Source: Acinetobacter dispersus | GTDB taxonomy: Bacteria > Pseudomonadota > Gammaproteobacteria > Pseudomonadales > Moraxellaceae | NCBI RefSeq assembly: GCF_009884975.1 | Contig: NZ_CP041970.1 | Location: 930,001 to 994,000 of the forward strand | Length of the DNA stretch: 64,000 nt | Direction of reading: 5' to 3' | Shown here: in pieces, positions 1-9,159 of the stretch | How positions within the stretch are numbered: position 1 is the first letter of the stretch | Layout: each line of letters opens with the position of its first letter | Notes under the pieces: model-generated | What the model was told of the DNA's origin: nothing | The model's database searches: none | The model's input: the letters and a program-made list of their open reading frames with translations, nothing else | Translations under genes and position numbers: made by a program

Positions 1-169
1 AAATCATGGAAATCCAGAATGAATATTTTGCCAGTCGCTCCCAATCAAAAGGCCGAATCGAAAAGCTCTGTTCTAGTTCATTGGCTACATCAGGTGTAAT
101 CGTGCCTTGCTGTTGCCATTGCTCAATGGTTTGCTTTAAAAAAAGTCCCTGTTTTTTATTTAATTTCAT
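1..169 (-). CDS. DUF2157-like membrane protein, N-terminal fragment (cut by window edge)
   Basis: Reading the minus strand from the ATG at 169 gives 56 residues that run off the left edge. They begin MKLNKKQGLFLKQTIEQW and contain a helical, Gln/Glu-rich stretch followed by the start of what looks like a hydrophobic segment (YSFWISMI). This resembles the soluble N-terminal region of DUF2157 predicted membrane proteins, in which a short cytoplasmic domain precedes several transmembrane helices. The transmembrane part lies outside the window, so the assignment is tentative. No function is known for the family. Confidence 0.5.
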   Translation of the reverse strand, partial: MKLNKKQGLFLKQTIEQWQQQGTITPDVANELEQSFSIRPFDWERLAKYSFWISMI

Positions 170-261
170 TATTAAAGAACCTGATGTCTGTACATCTATA
201 TTGATATAACAGACATTGGATTCAAAACACGTATATTTTTCTTAGTAATTTGTTGTTAAGT

Positions 262-891
262 CTACAGTTTTAAAAAGCGAGCAATCACTTGACGTAATTG
301 TTTTAGATAACCAGTAAAGAAATGATTGGCGCCAGGCAGAATCGTGATCGGATGTTTTTGTGGCTTTGCCCACGCGATCATATCTGAGAGCAGGGTAATG
401 TCATCTTGCTCACCATGTACAAATAAGATATCACCGTCAATTGCAGGAGTTGTGTAGTGGCGTAAATCAACCACAGAACCTGTAGGTAAGCCACATAATA
501 CCAATTGCTTTGGACGTAACTCATTGCTAAGTTGCGCTTGGCATTTTGCGAGCACATGAGAACCAAAACTGAAACCGCCTGCATAGAAGGTAAGTCCTGC
601 ATGTTTTGCACGGGCATATTCAATCACGGCCATAATATCATCAGTTTCGCCATGCCCTTGGTCGTGAGTACCTTCACTGCCAGCTAAACCACGGAAGCTA
701 GGACGATACACCACACAGCCCATTTCATTAAAAATCTGAGCCAGTAAAACAGGGACTTTATGATGCGGTGTACCACCTTGCAAAGGATGTGGGTGGCAGA
801 CGACAGCAAAACCTGTGATTTCACCTTGGGGCTGATCAACAAACATTTCGATTTGACCAACAGGACCTTGGATGAATAATTGCTCAGACAT
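262..891 (-). CDS. Alpha/beta hydrolase (COG2945-like)
   Basis: A 209-residue single-domain alpha/beta hydrolase with no signal peptide, so probably cytoplasmic. The nucleophile elbow is GFSFG (Ser108), the likely acid is Asp163 or Asp164 in the HGEQDD segment, and the likely catalytic histidine is His190 in PGANHFF. The HPHP motif near residue 33 is typical of the COG2945 group of small predicted hydrolases. The substrate is not known. It is transcribed away from yaaA; the two genes share a divergent upstream region of about 120 bp. The family assignment is confident, the reaction is not. Confidence 0.85.
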   Translation of the reverse strand: MSEQLFIQGPVGQIEMFVDQPQGEITGFAVVCHPHPLQGGTPHHKVPVLLAQIFNEMGCVVYRPSFRGLAGSEGTHDQGHGETDDIMAVIEYARAKHAGLTFYAGGFSFGSHVLAKCQAQLSNELRPKQLVLCGLPTGSVVDLRHYTTPAIDGDILFVHGEQDDITLLSDMIAWAKPQKHPITILPGANHFFTGYLKQLRQVIARFLKL

Positions 892-1015
892 AAGATACGC
901 AATGGATAATGGAAGAATCCACTATTTTACCGATAAAACTGAACGAGAACACGAATTGGCATTAAAAATTATCAACTGTTATAGTTTCACCAAGATAAAT
1001 TTATTTTGATTGATT

Positions 1016-1798
1016 ATGCTTGCTTTAATTTCTCCTGCTAAAACACTCGATTACACCACAGTACTTCCTACAGATACACATACCCAACCACGTTTGTTGG
1101 CGCAATCACAACAATTGATTGATGTTTGTCGCAAGCTTTCTGCGACAGAAATTGCATCGTTGATGACCGTGAGTGAGAAAATTGCCAATTTAAATGTAGA
1201 ACGTTTCCGTGACTGGAATGCAGATTTTGATTTTTCCAATGCACGTCAAGCCTTGTTTGCATTTAAAGGTGATGTGTATACCGGTTTAGATGCTTATCAT
1301 CTAAAAGATCAAGATATTGATTTTGCCCAACAGCATTTACGTATGCTTTCTGGTCTTTATGGTTTATTACGCCCATTGGATTTGATGATGCCGTACCGTT
1401 TGGAAATGGGCACTAAACTAAAGAATACACGTGGTCATAATCTATATGAATTTTGGGGTAGTATTATCACGGATCAAATTAACCAAGATTTAGCTGAAAT
1501 TGATGCAAAAGTATTGGTAAATTTAGCTTCTGACGAATATTATAAATCTGTGAATGAAAAGAAAATTCAGGCAGAAATTGTTAAGCCTGTATTCTTGGAT
1601 CAGAAGAACGGAAAATATAAAGTCATCAGTTTCTATGCAAAAAAAGCGCGTGGTCTGATGGCAAGATACTTGATTGAAAATAAATTAAGCCAAGTAGAAC
1701 AATTAAAAGCATTTGATAGTGAAGGGTATTACTTTGATGCTGAAAGTTCATCGAATAAAGAATTGGTCTTTAAGCGAGATGAGCAACACGCAGCTTAG
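1016..1798 (+). CDS. yaaA: Peroxide stress protein YaaA (DUF328/UPF0246)
   Basis: A 260-residue cytoplasmic protein beginning [13 protein letters not shown], the hallmark N terminus of the YaaA/UPF0246 family. It also shows the conserved [11 protein letters not shown] and [14 protein letters not shown] segments and the [10 protein letters not shown] motif. In Escherichia coli YaaA lowers free intracellular iron and limits oxidative damage under peroxide stress. The ATG at 1016 is chosen over a TTG two codons upstream because family members start at this methionine. It is followed 20 bp later by a small gene that may be co-transcribed. No OxyR site was recognised by eye. Confidence 0.95.
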   Translation: MLALISPAKTLDYTTVLPTDTHTQPRLLAQSQQLIDVCRKLSATEIASLMTVSEKIANLNVERFRDWNADFDFSNARQALFAFKGDVYTGLDAYHLKDQDIDFAQQHLRMLSGLYGLLRPLDLMMPYRLEMGTKLKNTRGHNLYEFWGSIITDQINQDLAEIDAKVLVNLASDEYYKSVNEKKIQAEIVKPVFLDQKNGKYKVISFYAKKARGLMARYLIENKLSQVEQLKAFDSEGYYFDAESSSNKELVFKRDEQHAA

Positions 1799-1818
1799 TT
1801 TGCCTTAGGCAGGGTGGG

Positions 1819-2082
1819 ATGTTAACCAAAGAATATTTATTAAAACACGCGATATCGTCTGATCAAGTTTGTGTCAAAGGGCACCTGACAGAACCTCGTA
1901 GTTATGGGGTGTATGCATTGCCGCTTGATCGGGATGGTACTCGACGATTCCGATTTGGTAATCATCCTATGCGCCAACAGGAACTAAAACATGAGTTTGG
2001 TTCCTGTACCTTGTATCAGCTTTTTTTAGAGCGTAAAGATGCTGAATCATTGGCAAAATGGCTGAATAAAGAAATCCAATGA
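1819..2082 (+). CDS. Conserved hypothetical protein, 87 aa
   Basis: An 87-residue protein rich in charged and aromatic residues, with no signal peptide or membrane segment. It contains a basic middle part (RDGTRRFRFGNHPMRQQEL) and a C-terminal helix (LAKWLNKEI). I do not recognise a named domain. A purine-rich stretch (GCAGGGTGGG) precedes the ATG at a plausible distance. It sits between yaaA and the HD-domain gene, with gaps of 20 and 9 bp, so the three are probably one transcript. Its length and codon use resemble its neighbours, which supports a real gene. Confidence 0.7.
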   Translation: MLTKEYLLKHAISSDQVCVKGHLTEPRSYGVYALPLDRDGTRRFRFGNHPMRQQELKHEFGSCTLYQLFLERKDAESLAKWLNKEIQ

Positions 2083-2091
2083 GGATGAGCA

Positions 2092-2712
2092 ATGCAGCAG
2101 TATTTATCTACATTAGAAAAATCATGGTTTGAGCTGCATCAGTATTATAATTTTTCTGAGCCGCAGAAAGTTTTTAATAAGTTGATTGCCGCCTATAATG
2201 AAAAGCAGCGGGCTTATCATACGGTTCAGCATTTGTATGAATGTTTGGTTTTGCTTGAATCGATTCGGGCTGATTTAAATGATGCGTATACGGTTGCTTT
2301 GGCGCTCTGGTTTCACGATGCGGTTTACGATCCCCAAGCAAAAGATAATGAAATGAAAAGTGCTGAGCTGTTCGAGCAGTATTTGGTTCAAGATTTATCC
2401 GCAGATAATGTTCAGAAGATAAAGCGCTGGATTATTGCGACGCAAAAGCATGCTTCTACAGATGAGTTGGATTTACAGTTTTTACTGGATATTGATTTGG
2501 CGATTCTAGCGGCTTCGCCAGCGCGTTTTGCGGAATATGAGCAACAGATTCAAAAAGAGTATGCGTGGGTTGATCCAGATATCTATTCTATTAAAAGAAA
2601 AGAAGTGCTAGCGCATTTTTATCAGACAGAACCGCTGTATCAAACTGAATATTTTCAACAGAATTTTGAGCAAAGGGCGAAAGGGAATTTGAGAGAGGTT
2701 GTTGAAAATTAG
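2092..2712 (+). CDS. HD-superfamily metal-dependent phosphohydrolase-like protein
   Basis: A 206-residue cytoplasmic protein with an HD-type metal site: the YHTVQHLYECL segment near residue 42 supplies a histidine, WFHDAVYDP near residue 73 is the HD pair, and LLDIDLAIL near residue 127 supplies a downstream Asp. This matches the COG4339 group of predicted metal-dependent HD phosphohydrolases, which are sometimes mislabelled as an NMDA-receptor subunit in databases. The substrate is unknown, although nucleotides are usual for HD proteins. It is the third gene of the yaaA run, starting 9 bp after the preceding stop codon. Confidence 0.8.
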   Translation: MQQYLSTLEKSWFELHQYYNFSEPQKVFNKLIAAYNEKQRAYHTVQHLYECLVLLESIRADLNDAYTVALALWFHDAVYDPQAKDNEMKSAELFEQYLVQDLSADNVQKIKRWIIATQKHASTDELDLQFLLDIDLAILAASPARFAEYEQQIQKEYAWVDPDIYSIKRKEVLAHFYQTEPLYQTEYFQQNFEQRAKGNLREVVEN

Positions 2713-2777
2713 ATCGCCATTTAATAAGGATATTCTGAATAAATAATTAAATTCAAGGATATACCTAATCTGAGATT

Positions 2778-3104
2778 TTATTGAATATATTTTATTGCAT
2801 ATTTTTCTTGGTTTTCATAAATTTTTAATTCAATCACTCCATCTTTCAGATTTCCTTTTATATAGAAATGATAGTAATAATATGGTGTATGTTCTTGACT
2901 ATCTCCAGAATACCAGCCAGATTTTCTTAGTTTATAATTTTCTATAGTTCCATATTTTTCATGTAATTCAGTATCTTGTTGGAATATTTGGACAATATTT
3001 CTCTCATTTTTCTTATAATCCCTATTTATCATGTAATTAGAAAAGTATGCTAAGCAAATTGCTAACACTATAAAAGTTAGAATTTTTTTTATATTCAACT
3101 TCAT
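2778..3104 (-). CDS. Small single-pass membrane or secreted hypothetical protein
   Basis: A 108-residue protein starting MKLNIKKILTFIVLAICLAYFSNY: a basic N terminus and one hydrophobic helix, which could be a signal peptide or an anchor. The rest is polar and Tyr/Lys rich, with a YYYYHFYIKGNLKDGVIELKI beta-rich C terminus that may fold outside the membrane. I chose the ATG at 3104 because AAGAG stands seven bases upstream; an in-frame TTG at 3161 has no ribosome binding site. It is more A+T rich than its neighbours, which hints at a recent acquisition. The function is not recognisable. Confidence 0.55.
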   Translation of the reverse strand: MKLNIKKILTFIVLAICLAYFSNYMINRDYKKNERNIVQIFQQDTELHEKYGTIENYKLRKSGWYSGDSQEHTPYYYYHFYIKGNLKDGVIELKIYENQEKYAIKYIQ

Positions 3105-3243
3105 TTTATACTCTTGGATATCAGCATTATAAAATAAGAAAGAGTTTGACTTTTTGGGCAAAAAATTTTAGCTAATGAGTTAATTTCACTAGAGTTAAGT
3201 TGAATGCAGCTTCGTCATAATAGTGTTGTTCATAAGAGAAAAG

Positions 3244-3277
3244 TAACGAAGGGGTAGTAGAATTTATCCCTTCGTTA
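3244..3277 (-). terminator. Likely terminator of thiS-thiG
   Basis: TAACGAAGGG at 3244-3253 and CCCTTCGTTA at 3268-3277 form a perfect 10-bp stem with a 14-nt loop just after the thiG stop codon. On the minus strand only a short, interrupted U-run follows, so termination strength is uncertain. Confidence 0.5.
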
Positions 3278-3283
3278 AACAAA

Positions 3284-4069
3284 TTACTTAAAGAAATACC
3301 CAGTCTCAGGCGAGCTCGCATTTGCCATACGCTTACGTGGCATACGGCCCGCTAAGAATGCTTCACGACCTGCTTCAACTGCTTTTTTCATCGCAGAAGC
3401 CATCAAAATTGGATTTTGAGCAGCAGCAATTGCTGTATTCATTAGCACGCCGTCACAACCGAGTTCCATTGCAATCGCCGCATCACTGGCTGTACCAACA
3501 CCTGCATCCACTAAAACAGGGACTTTGGCATTTTCTTTGATGATGGAAATGGTATGTGGATTCAAAATGCCAAGACCAGATCCAATCAAGCTACCTAAAG
3601 GCATGATGGCAACACAGCCCATGCTTTCAAGTTCTTGCGCAACAATTGGGTCATCTGAGGTGTAAACCATGATTTCAAAGCCATCATCAATCAAGGTTTG
3701 AGCTGCTTTAAGCGTTGCGGTCACATTCGGATATAATGTTTTTTCATCACCGAGCACTTCCAATTTCACCAGATTGTGACCATCAAGCAGTTCACGTGCC
3801 AGCATACAGGTACGAATCGCGCTATCAGCATCAAAACAACCTGCGGTATTTGGCAAGATTGTGTACTTCTCAGGTGGTATGACTGAAAGAAGGTTGGGTT
3901 GATCGGCATGTTGACCGATATTTACACGACGGATTGCCACTGTGACAATCTCAGCACCACTGGCTTGAATAGCTAAATCAGTTTCATTGAGATCTTTATA
4001 TTTACCAGTTCCGACCAATAAACGAGATTGGAAAGTACGTGAACCAATAATTAAAGGGGAATCTTGCAT
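3284..4069 (-). CDS. thiG: Thiazole synthase ThiG
   Basis: A 261-residue TIM-barrel enzyme that forms the thiazole phosphate moiety of thiamine from deoxyxylulose phosphate, dehydroglycine and the sulfur carried by ThiS thiocarboxylate. The Schiff-base lysine is Lys102 in LVKLEVLGD. The LLVGTGKY N-terminal motif and the phosphate-binding loops PLGSLIGSG and GVLMNTAIA are present. It follows thiS on the same strand with a 23-bp gap, so the carrier protein and its user are co-expressed. No TPP riboswitch is evident here; in many gamma-proteobacteria that element sits in front of thiC. Confidence 0.97.
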   Translation of the reverse strand: MQDSPLIIGSRTFQSRLLVGTGKYKDLNETDLAIQASGAEIVTVAIRRVNIGQHADQPNLLSVIPPEKYTILPNTAGCFDADSAIRTCMLARELLDGHNLVKLEVLGDEKTLYPNVTATLKAAQTLIDDGFEIMVYTSDDPIVAQELESMGCVAIMPLGSLIGSGLGILNPHTISIIKENAKVPVLVDAGVGTASDAAIAMELGCDGVLMNTAIAAAQNPILMASAMKKAVEAGREAFLAGRMPRKRMANASSPETGYFFK

Positions 4070-4092
4070 GGGCTTACTCCATTTTTAGCCGA

Positions 4093-4290
4093 TTAGCCGC
4101 CACCAACAGCTTGAATAATTTCAATACGATCTTCAGGAGCAATAGCTGTTTGCTCAAGTCTACTTTTCGGAATAATCTGTTGGTTCTTTTCTACAGCGAA
4201 GCGTTTGCCTTCAAGCGCTAAGCTTTGAATCAATTGCTGTAGGTTTTCACAAGGCGTGTCGAGTGACTCGCCGTTTAAATAGATGTGCAT
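4093..4290 (-). CDS. thiS: Sulfur carrier protein ThiS
   Basis: A 65-residue ubiquitin-like protein, MHIYLNGES at the N terminus and ending VGGG. The C-terminal Gly-Gly is adenylated and turned into a thiocarboxylate that delivers sulfur to ThiG. Length and ending are typical of the family. The ATG at 4290 gives the usual family start; an in-frame TTG two codons upstream is unlikely. It is encoded directly upstream of thiG and 9 bp downstream of the DUF423 gene, so all three may share a transcript. The adenylating partner ThiF is not encoded in this window. Confidence 0.95.
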   Translation of the reverse strand: MHIYLNGESLDTPCENLQQLIQSLALEGKRFAVEKNQQIIPKSRLEQTAIAPEDRIEIIQAVGGG

Positions 4291-4299
4291 GATCAATCC

Positions 4300-4665
4300 T
4301 TATTTCGCATGTTTAATTGCTTGCCATGCGAGTAGCAGCCAACCTGCAATCATAAATGCACCACCAATTGGCGTGATTGCGCCTAAGATTCGAGGTAAAC
4401 CAAGCGCCATAATGTACAACGAACCGCAGAAAAAGATGATACCAATTTGCATCAAAATAAAAGGAATTTTTATTGGGAAAGTAGGTGTGGTTTTATGGAG
4501 TACACCTAAAATCAGTAAGCCAAGCGCATGGTAGAAAAAGTATTGAGTTGCTGTACCCCACCAAGCCAGTTGCTCGGGTGTTGCAAACGATTTGAGGCCA
4601 TGTGCGCCGAAAGCACCTAACATGACTGCAAGCGCAAGATTAAGCGCAGAAATTGCTATCCACAT
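4300..4665 (-). CDS. DUF423 family inner-membrane protein
   Basis: A 121-residue integral membrane protein with about four hydrophobic helices. The N-terminal LGAFGAHGLK motif and the central YHALGLL segment are diagnostic of the DUF423 (YgdD-like) family. No biochemical function is established for the family. It is only 9 bp upstream of thiS on the same strand, which suggests co-transcription, but no mechanistic link to thiamine synthesis is known to me. The family call is firm. Confidence 0.85.
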   Translation of the reverse strand: MWIAISALNLALAVMLGAFGAHGLKSFATPEQLAWWGTATQYFFYHALGLLILGVLHKTTPTFPIKIPFILMQIGIIFFCGSLYIMALGLPRILGAITPIGGAFMIAGWLLLAWQAIKHAK

Positions 4666-4732
4666 AATGAGAATGGAACTAGAGATTTGATGAACAAAGT
4701 TAACATATTCGGGTGCTTAAACAAAGCTAGAT

Positions 4733-4758
4733 AAAACAAAAGGGCATTGCAGCCCTTA
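4733..4758 (-). terminator. rpoH terminator
   Basis: AAGGGC (4740-4745) and GCCCTT (4752-4757) form a short hairpin with a six-base loop. On the minus strand it is followed by TTGTTTTA, just after the rpoH stop codon. Confidence 0.7.
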
Positions 4759-4773
4759 TGTTTATGTTTGATT

Positions 4774-5643
4774 TTAACTCGCAGACATTGCGGTTTTTAT
4801 TTTTTCCATCGCATTCTTTTCAAGCTGGCGAATACGTTCTGCTGAAACGTTATATTCTGCAGCAAGTTCATGCAACGTTGATTTGTCATCATCTAACCAA
4901 CGACGTTGTAAAATATTACGTGAGCGATCATCAAGCTGATCCATTGCCTCATGCAAAGCAGAGGTGCTTTGCTGTTCGTAATCTTCTTCTTCAACTAAAC
5001 GCGCGGGATCGTAACGATTATCTTCTAAATAAAGCGAAGGTGCAGTGTGAGGTGTGTCATCATCATCATCGCCTTGAGCTTCAAAAGCAGCATCATAAGC
5101 AGTGAGACGGCCTTCCATCTCTAACACTTGTTCAGGTGTTACATTTAAATCGTTAGCAATTGATTTCGCTTCTTCTAGCGTTAATCGTTTGCTTGATTTT
5201 TTAAGGCTGCGCAAATTGAAGAATAATTTACGTTGTGCTTTGGTGGTCGCAATTTTGACAATACGCCAGTTACGAATCACGTATTCATGAATTTCAGCTT
5301 TGATCCAATGCACGGCAAATGAAACCAAACGAACACCCATATTGGGGTCGAAGCGTTTAACTGCTTTCATTAATCCAAGGTTACCTTCTTGAATGAGATC
5401 ACCTTGTGGCAATCCGTAACCTGCATAACTACGTGCAATATGGACAACGAAACGCAGATGCGACATTACCAATAGTTTGGCAGCATCGAGATCTTGATCA
5501 TAATAATAACGTTCAGCAAGTTCTTTTTCCTGCTCGGCCGTTAAAATTGGAATTTGATTGACAGTACTGATATATGCACCAAGGTTTACACCTGGCGCAG
5601 ACAATGACAGGGGCATCAATTGATTGCTGCTGTCAGTAGTCAT
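4774..5643 (-). CDS. rpoH: RNA polymerase sigma-32 factor RpoH
   Basis: A 289-residue sigma-70-family factor that directs transcription of heat-shock genes. Region 2 is clear ([37 protein letters not shown]). The RpoH box QRKLFFNLR at about residues 137-145 distinguishes it from other sigma factors. Region 4 ends with an HTH containing [18 protein letters not shown]. An acidic DDDD stretch near residue 195 lies in the linker between regions. It has its own terminator and is monocistronic here. In relatives, activity is controlled post-translationally by DnaK and FtsH; no thermosensor hairpin was assigned. Confidence 0.97.
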   Translation of the reverse strand: MTTDSSNQLMPLSLSAPGVNLGAYISTVNQIPILTAEQEKELAERYYYDQDLDAAKLLVMSHLRFVVHIARSYAGYGLPQGDLIQEGNLGLMKAVKRFDPNMGVRLVSFAVHWIKAEIHEYVIRNWRIVKIATTKAQRKLFFNLRSLKKSSKRLTLEEAKSIANDLNVTPEQVLEMEGRLTAYDAAFEAQGDDDDDTPHTAPSLYLEDNRYDPARLVEEEDYEQQSTSALHEAMDQLDDRSRNILQRRWLDDDKSTLHELAAEYNVSAERIRQLEKNAMEKIKTAMSAS

Positions 5644-5774
5644 GGAGTCTCCTTATAGGATGGCATTTAAGTCAACAATTTCATCTTAATGCGAATGTTC
5701 TTCATCACTAAGGAAATTTGAGTATAAAAATGTAAAGTTGTCTAGTTTATCTTTAGCTAGAGTTTAGCAAAGAA

Positions 5775-6020
5775 TCACATAGATTCAATTAAATAGTGAA
5801 ATTCAGTGTCTGAAATTTTTTGAGTTAAACATTGAAGTTGCTGAATTTGGCAATATCGTGTTACATCAATTTCACTATGTGGATCAGAAGATTTCAATAG
5901 ATATTGTTGTATGCCGTCGGCTTTCTTTAAAGCACGCTTCAACATCAATAGTGGCATAGGGCATGGTTGTCCTAAAGCATCAATAATGATAGGCGAGTTG
6001 TGTGTGTTGCTCATATTCAT
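5775..6020 (-). CDS. tusA: Sulfurtransferase TusA-family protein
   Basis: An 81-residue SirA/TusA fold protein. The active cysteine is Cys20 in the GQPCPMPLLMLKRAL motif, which carries a persulfide; the CPxP signature is intact. TusA relays sulfur from cysteine desulfurase towards tRNA 2-thiouridine synthesis or to molybdenum cofactor enzymes. Two in-frame ATG codons are possible (6020 and 6014), neither with a strong ribosome binding site, so the start is uncertain by two residues. The gene is separate from rpoH (130-bp gap) and divergent from the cold-shock gene. A paralogous non-tRNA role cannot be excluded. Confidence 0.85.
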   Translation of the reverse strand: MNMSNTHNSPIIIDALGQPCPMPLLMLKRALKKADGIQQYLLKSSDPHSEIDVTRYCQIQQLQCLTQKISDTEFHYLIESM

Positions 6021-6370
6021 CTAAATCGATTTTTTCAAATTTATCTTAACAAATTTTTGCGTAATTTTTGAGAGAAAAATTCCATTAAAAAAACAGCTAA
6101 ATTATTGAAAAAAACAGATAGAAATATCGGAAATAACTAAAAAAACTTCTATTAATTGTGATAAACCCATGATAAGCTCGATGCGTTTTAGAAAGTGTTT
6201 AATTAAATTTTATTATATTAAACTCTATAACAAATGGATGTAACCGGAAATTGTTGATAGTTTTACAGAATGATTACAAGCTTTAAAATTATAAATATTT
6301 TAAAACCTTGTTGGCTCTGCTGTTTGCAACACCGGAAGGTCCTTATCTTTCAATATCTGAGGATTGACTT
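6021..6370 (+). promoter_or_regulatory. Long A+T-rich leader/promoter region of the cold-shock gene
   Basis: A 350-bp gene-free region between the divergent tusA and csp genes. The last 80 bases are richer in G+C than the rest and could form structure. Long structured 5' leaders are characteristic of cspA-type mRNAs, where they act as thermosensors. I infer the same here; no consensus cold box was confirmed. Confidence 0.4.
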
Positions 6371-6583
6371 ATGACAGCTCGTGAACAAGGCGTAGTAAAG
6401 TGGTTTAACGACACTAAAGGCTTTGGTTTTATTCAGCGTAATGGTGGTGATGACGTATTTGTTCATTTCCGCGCAATTATGGGTGATGGCCACCGTTCTT
6501 TACGTGACGGCCAACGCGTAGAATTCAGTGTTGTTCAAGGACAAAAAGGTTTTCAGGCTGAAAACGTTCAGCCTTTAGACTAA
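6371..6583 (+). CDS. CspA-family cold-shock protein
   Basis: A 70-residue single cold-shock domain that binds single-stranded RNA/DNA and melts mRNA structure. RNP1 is KGFGFI (residues 16-21) and RNP2 is VFVHF (residues 29-33). Length matches the CspA family. It has a long leader and its own strong terminator, after which comes the DEAD-box helicase rhlB, another RNA-remodelling protein. Which paralogue it corresponds to (CspA, CspC, CspE) cannot be decided from sequence alone. Confidence 0.95.
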   Translation: MTAREQGVVKWFNDTKGFGFIQRNGGDDVFVHFRAIMGDGHRSLRDGQRVEFSVVQGQKGFQAENVQPLD

Positions 6584-6603
6584 TTTGTTGCCTTAACGCA
6601 ATA

Positions 6604-6640
6604 AAAAACGCCCCAATAAGATTGGGGCGTTTTTGTTTTT
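6604..6640 (+). terminator. Terminator of the cold-shock gene
   Basis: ACGCCCCAAT (6608-6617) pairs perfectly with ATTGGGGCGT (6621-6630), a 10-bp stem with a three-base loop followed by TTTTGTTTTT. Confidence 0.95.
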
Positions 6641-6692
6641 TATAGTTTATAATAGCGACTTTATTTTGCTCATTGATGGTTCGAGTGCATAT

Positions 6693-7844
6693 ATGACATC
6701 TGGTTTTGAAACCTTAAATTTACATCCGCAGTTGAAGAAAGCGATTGATGCTTTGGGTTTTACACAAATGACCCCAATTCAGCAAAAGGTTTTAAAATAT
6801 ACATTAGCAGGGCATGATGCCATTGGTCGAGCGCAAACGGGTACTGGGAAAACAGCTGCCTTTTTGATTAGTGTGATCAATGATCTATTAAATAATCCAG
6901 TTCAAGAGCAACGTTTTCGTGGTGAGCCACGTGCGTTAATTTTAGCACCAACACGCGAGTTGGCGTTACAGATTGAAAGTGATGCTCAGGCACTCACGAA
7001 ATTTTCAAACTTGCACCTTGTTACATTGTTAGGTGGTGTAGATTTTGAAAAGCAAAAGAAAATGTTAGATCGCAACTTCGTCGATATTATTGTTGCAACA
7101 CCAGGGCGTTTGATTGATTTTGTTGAACAGAAAGAAGTTTGGTTAGACAAAATTGAATTCCTAGTGATTGATGAAGCCGACCGTTTGCTTGATATGGGCT
7201 TTATTCCATCGGTTAAACGAATTGTTCGCTTTTCGCCATTTAAAGAACAACGTCAAACTTTGATGTTCTCTGCGACATTTAGCTATGATGTTTTAAATCT
7301 TGCACGTCAGTGGCTATTTGAACCTGTTACGGTAGAAATTGAGCCAGAGCAAAAAACGAATAGTGATGTAGAGCAGCGTGTATACGTCGTAGCGAAAGAA
7401 GACAAATATAAGCTGTTACAAGAAATCTTACGTGAAGAGCCAATTGATAAGGTGATGATCTTTGCGAATCGTCGAGATCAGGTTCGTCGCTTGTATGATC
7501 ATTTGAAACGTGATGGTTATAAAGTTGGTATGCTATCGGGTGAAATTGCACAAGATAAGCGTTTAAAAATGTTGGACCAATTCAAGCAAGGTAAGAATAA
7601 TATTATGATTGCAACAGATGTTGCTGGTCGTGGTATTCATGTGGATGGCGTTTCACATGTGATTAACTTTACCTTGCCAGAGCAGTCGGATGATTATGTG
7701 CATCGTATTGGCCGTACAGGACGTGCAGGTGCACAAGGCGTGAGTATTAGTTTCTTGTCGGAAGATGATGCGTTCTATTTGCCAGAAATTGAAAAAGCGA
7801 TTGGTAAAAAATTGCCATTAACTCGTTTAGAGGGTTATTGCTAA
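6693..7844 (+). CDS. rhlB: DEAD-box RNA helicase RhlB
   Basis: A 383-residue ATP-dependent RNA helicase. The Q motif precedes AQTGTGKT (Walker A, residues 47-54); PTRELALQ, TPGRL, DEAD (VIDEADRLLDMGF), SAT (MFSATF) and HRIGRTGRAG are all present. It resembles RhlB, which unwinds RNA for the RNA degradosome, but it lacks the long basic C-terminal tail found in the 421-residue E. coli protein. I chose the ATG at 6693 because family members begin MTSGFETL-like; an in-frame upstream extension would overlap the csp terminator. Its position just after a cold-shock gene fits a role in RNA remodelling. Confidence 0.9.
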   Translation: MTSGFETLNLHPQLKKAIDALGFTQMTPIQQKVLKYTLAGHDAIGRAQTGTGKTAAFLISVINDLLNNPVQEQRFRGEPRALILAPTRELALQIESDAQALTKFSNLHLVTLLGGVDFEKQKKMLDRNFVDIIVATPGRLIDFVEQKEVWLDKIEFLVIDEADRLLDMGFIPSVKRIVRFSPFKEQRQTLMFSATFSYDVLNLARQWLFEPVTVEIEPEQKTNSDVEQRVYVVAKEDKYKLLQEILREEPIDKVMIFANRRDQVRRLYDHLKRDGYKVGMLSGEIAQDKRLKMLDQFKQGKNNIMIATDVAGRGIHVDGVSHVINFTLPEQSDDYVHRIGRTGRAGAQGVSISFLSEDDAFYLPEIEKAIGKKLPLTRLEGYC

Positions 7845-7893
7845 GTCTTAAATGACTCTATTTGAGCTGTGTAGGGCTTAGATATTTGTTTTG

Positions 7894-7928
7894 GAAAAGG
7901 TCAAATTACTTTGTGATTTGGCCTTTTT
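7894..7928 (+). terminator. rhlB terminator
   Basis: AAAAGGTCAAAT (7895-7906) pairs with ATTTGGCCTTTT (from 7916) with one G-U pair, then TTGATT. It lies 50 bp after the rhlB stop codon. Confidence 0.75.
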
Positions 7929-8056
7929 GATTATTTAGTTGGAATTACTACTCAAATTACACAAAAGATTAAAGATTTTTTTAGAATTACTGTGATTAGT
8001 TGCTGAATTGAAATAGATCAACATGTAGAATATGCCGCATTACCTGGGAGGATATT

Positions 8057-9094
8057 ATGGCTCTAATCTCAATGCGCCAGCTCTTGGATCACGCTGCAGA
8101 ACATAACTACGGCGTACCAGCGTTTAACGTAAACAATTTAGAACAAATGCGTGCAATCATGCTCGCTGCGGATGCAACCAATTCACCTGTTATCGTGCAA
8201 GCTTCGGCTGGTGCGCGTAAATATGCAGGTGCACCTTTCTTACGTCATCTTATTTTGGCTGCGATTGAAGAATGGCCGCATATTCCAGTGGTAATGCATC
8301 AAGATCATGGTACTAGCCCTGATATTTGTCAGCGTTCTATCCAGTTGGGCTTTAGCTCAGTTATGATGGATGGTTCATTGGGTGAAGATGGTAAAACACC
8401 AACATCATATGACTACAATGTTGATGTAACTCGTCGAGTAGTGTCTATTGCGCATGCATGTGGTGTTTCAGTTGAAGGTGAAATTGGTTGCTTAGGTAGC
8501 CTTGAAACTGGTATGGCTGGTGAAGAAGATGGTGTGGGGGCAGAAGGTGTGCTTGACCACTCTCAATTGTTAACATCAGTTGAAGAAGCAACACAATTTG
8601 TTGCTGATACCAATGTCGATGCTTTGGCGATTGCTGTCGGTACTTCACACGGTGCCTACAAGTTTACGCGTCCACCTACAGGCGATATCTTGGCAATTGA
8701 CCGCATTAAAGAAATTCATGCTGCGTTACCAAATACGCATCTTGTAATGCATGGTTCAAGCTCTGTACCACAAGAGTGGTTGGCGGTGATTAACCAGTAT
8801 GGCGGTGATATTAAAGAAACTTATGGTGTGCCTGTTGATCAGCTTGTAGAGGCGATTAAGCATGGTGTACGTAAGATTAATATTGATACCGACTTACGTT
8901 TAGCTTCTACTGGCGCAATGCGTCGCATGATGGCTGAAAAACCAAGTGAATTTGACCCACGTAAATTCTTTGGTGAAACAGTGGTAGCAATGAAAGAAAT
9001 TTGTGTTGCGCGCTACGAAGCATTCGGTACAGCAGGTAATGCAGATAAGATTCGCCCAATTTCTTTAGAGAAAATGGTTGATCGTTACAAGTAA
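8057..9094 (+). CDS. fba: Fructose-bisphosphate aldolase, class II
   Basis: A 345-residue zinc-dependent aldolase that interconverts fructose 1,6-bisphosphate with dihydroxyacetone phosphate and glyceraldehyde 3-phosphate in gluconeogenesis and glycolysis. The VPAFNVNN N terminus, the HQDHG metal-binding motif near residue 82, the VEGEIGCLG segment and the phosphate-binding VMHGSSSVP and KINIDTDLR segments are all conserved. GGGAGG stands at a good distance before the ATG. It is monocistronic, with a strong terminator shared in position with the convergent surA terminator. Confidence 0.97.
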   Translation: MALISMRQLLDHAAEHNYGVPAFNVNNLEQMRAIMLAADATNSPVIVQASAGARKYAGAPFLRHLILAAIEEWPHIPVVMHQDHGTSPDICQRSIQLGFSSVMMDGSLGEDGKTPTSYDYNVDVTRRVVSIAHACGVSVEGEIGCLGSLETGMAGEEDGVGAEGVLDHSQLLTSVEEATQFVADTNVDALAIAVGTSHGAYKFTRPPTGDILAIDRIKEIHAALPNTHLVMHGSSSVPQEWLAVINQYGGDIKETYGVPVDQLVEAIKHGVRKINIDTDLRLASTGAMRRMMAEKPSEFDPRKFFGETVVAMKEICVARYEAFGTAGNADKIRPISLEKMVDRYK

Positions 9095-9110
9095 TTAATT
9101 TGTAATGCAG

Positions 9111-9140
9111 AAAAAATAGCGGCAATAGCCGCTATTTTTT
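9111..9140 (+). terminator. fba terminator
   Basis: A 13-bp perfect stem: AAAAAATAGCGGC, loop AATA, then GCCGCTATTTTTT. It has A- and T-runs on both sides and could act in both directions. Confidence 0.95.
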
Positions 9141-9159
9141 TATTTATATCCTAGAGAAT

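Noticed and set aside
6-209. 67-residue plus-strand frame at the left edge
   Set aside because: The minus-strand frame from 169 gives a better protein-like sequence with a ribosome binding region; the plus-strand frame looks like its shadow.
3322-3540. 72-residue frame antisense to thiG
   Set aside because: It lies entirely within a well-supported thiG gene and shows no recognisable domain.
6633-6692. Upstream extension of rhlB
   Set aside because: It begins in the csp terminator T-run, and RhlB proteins start at the later MTSGFETL-like methionine.
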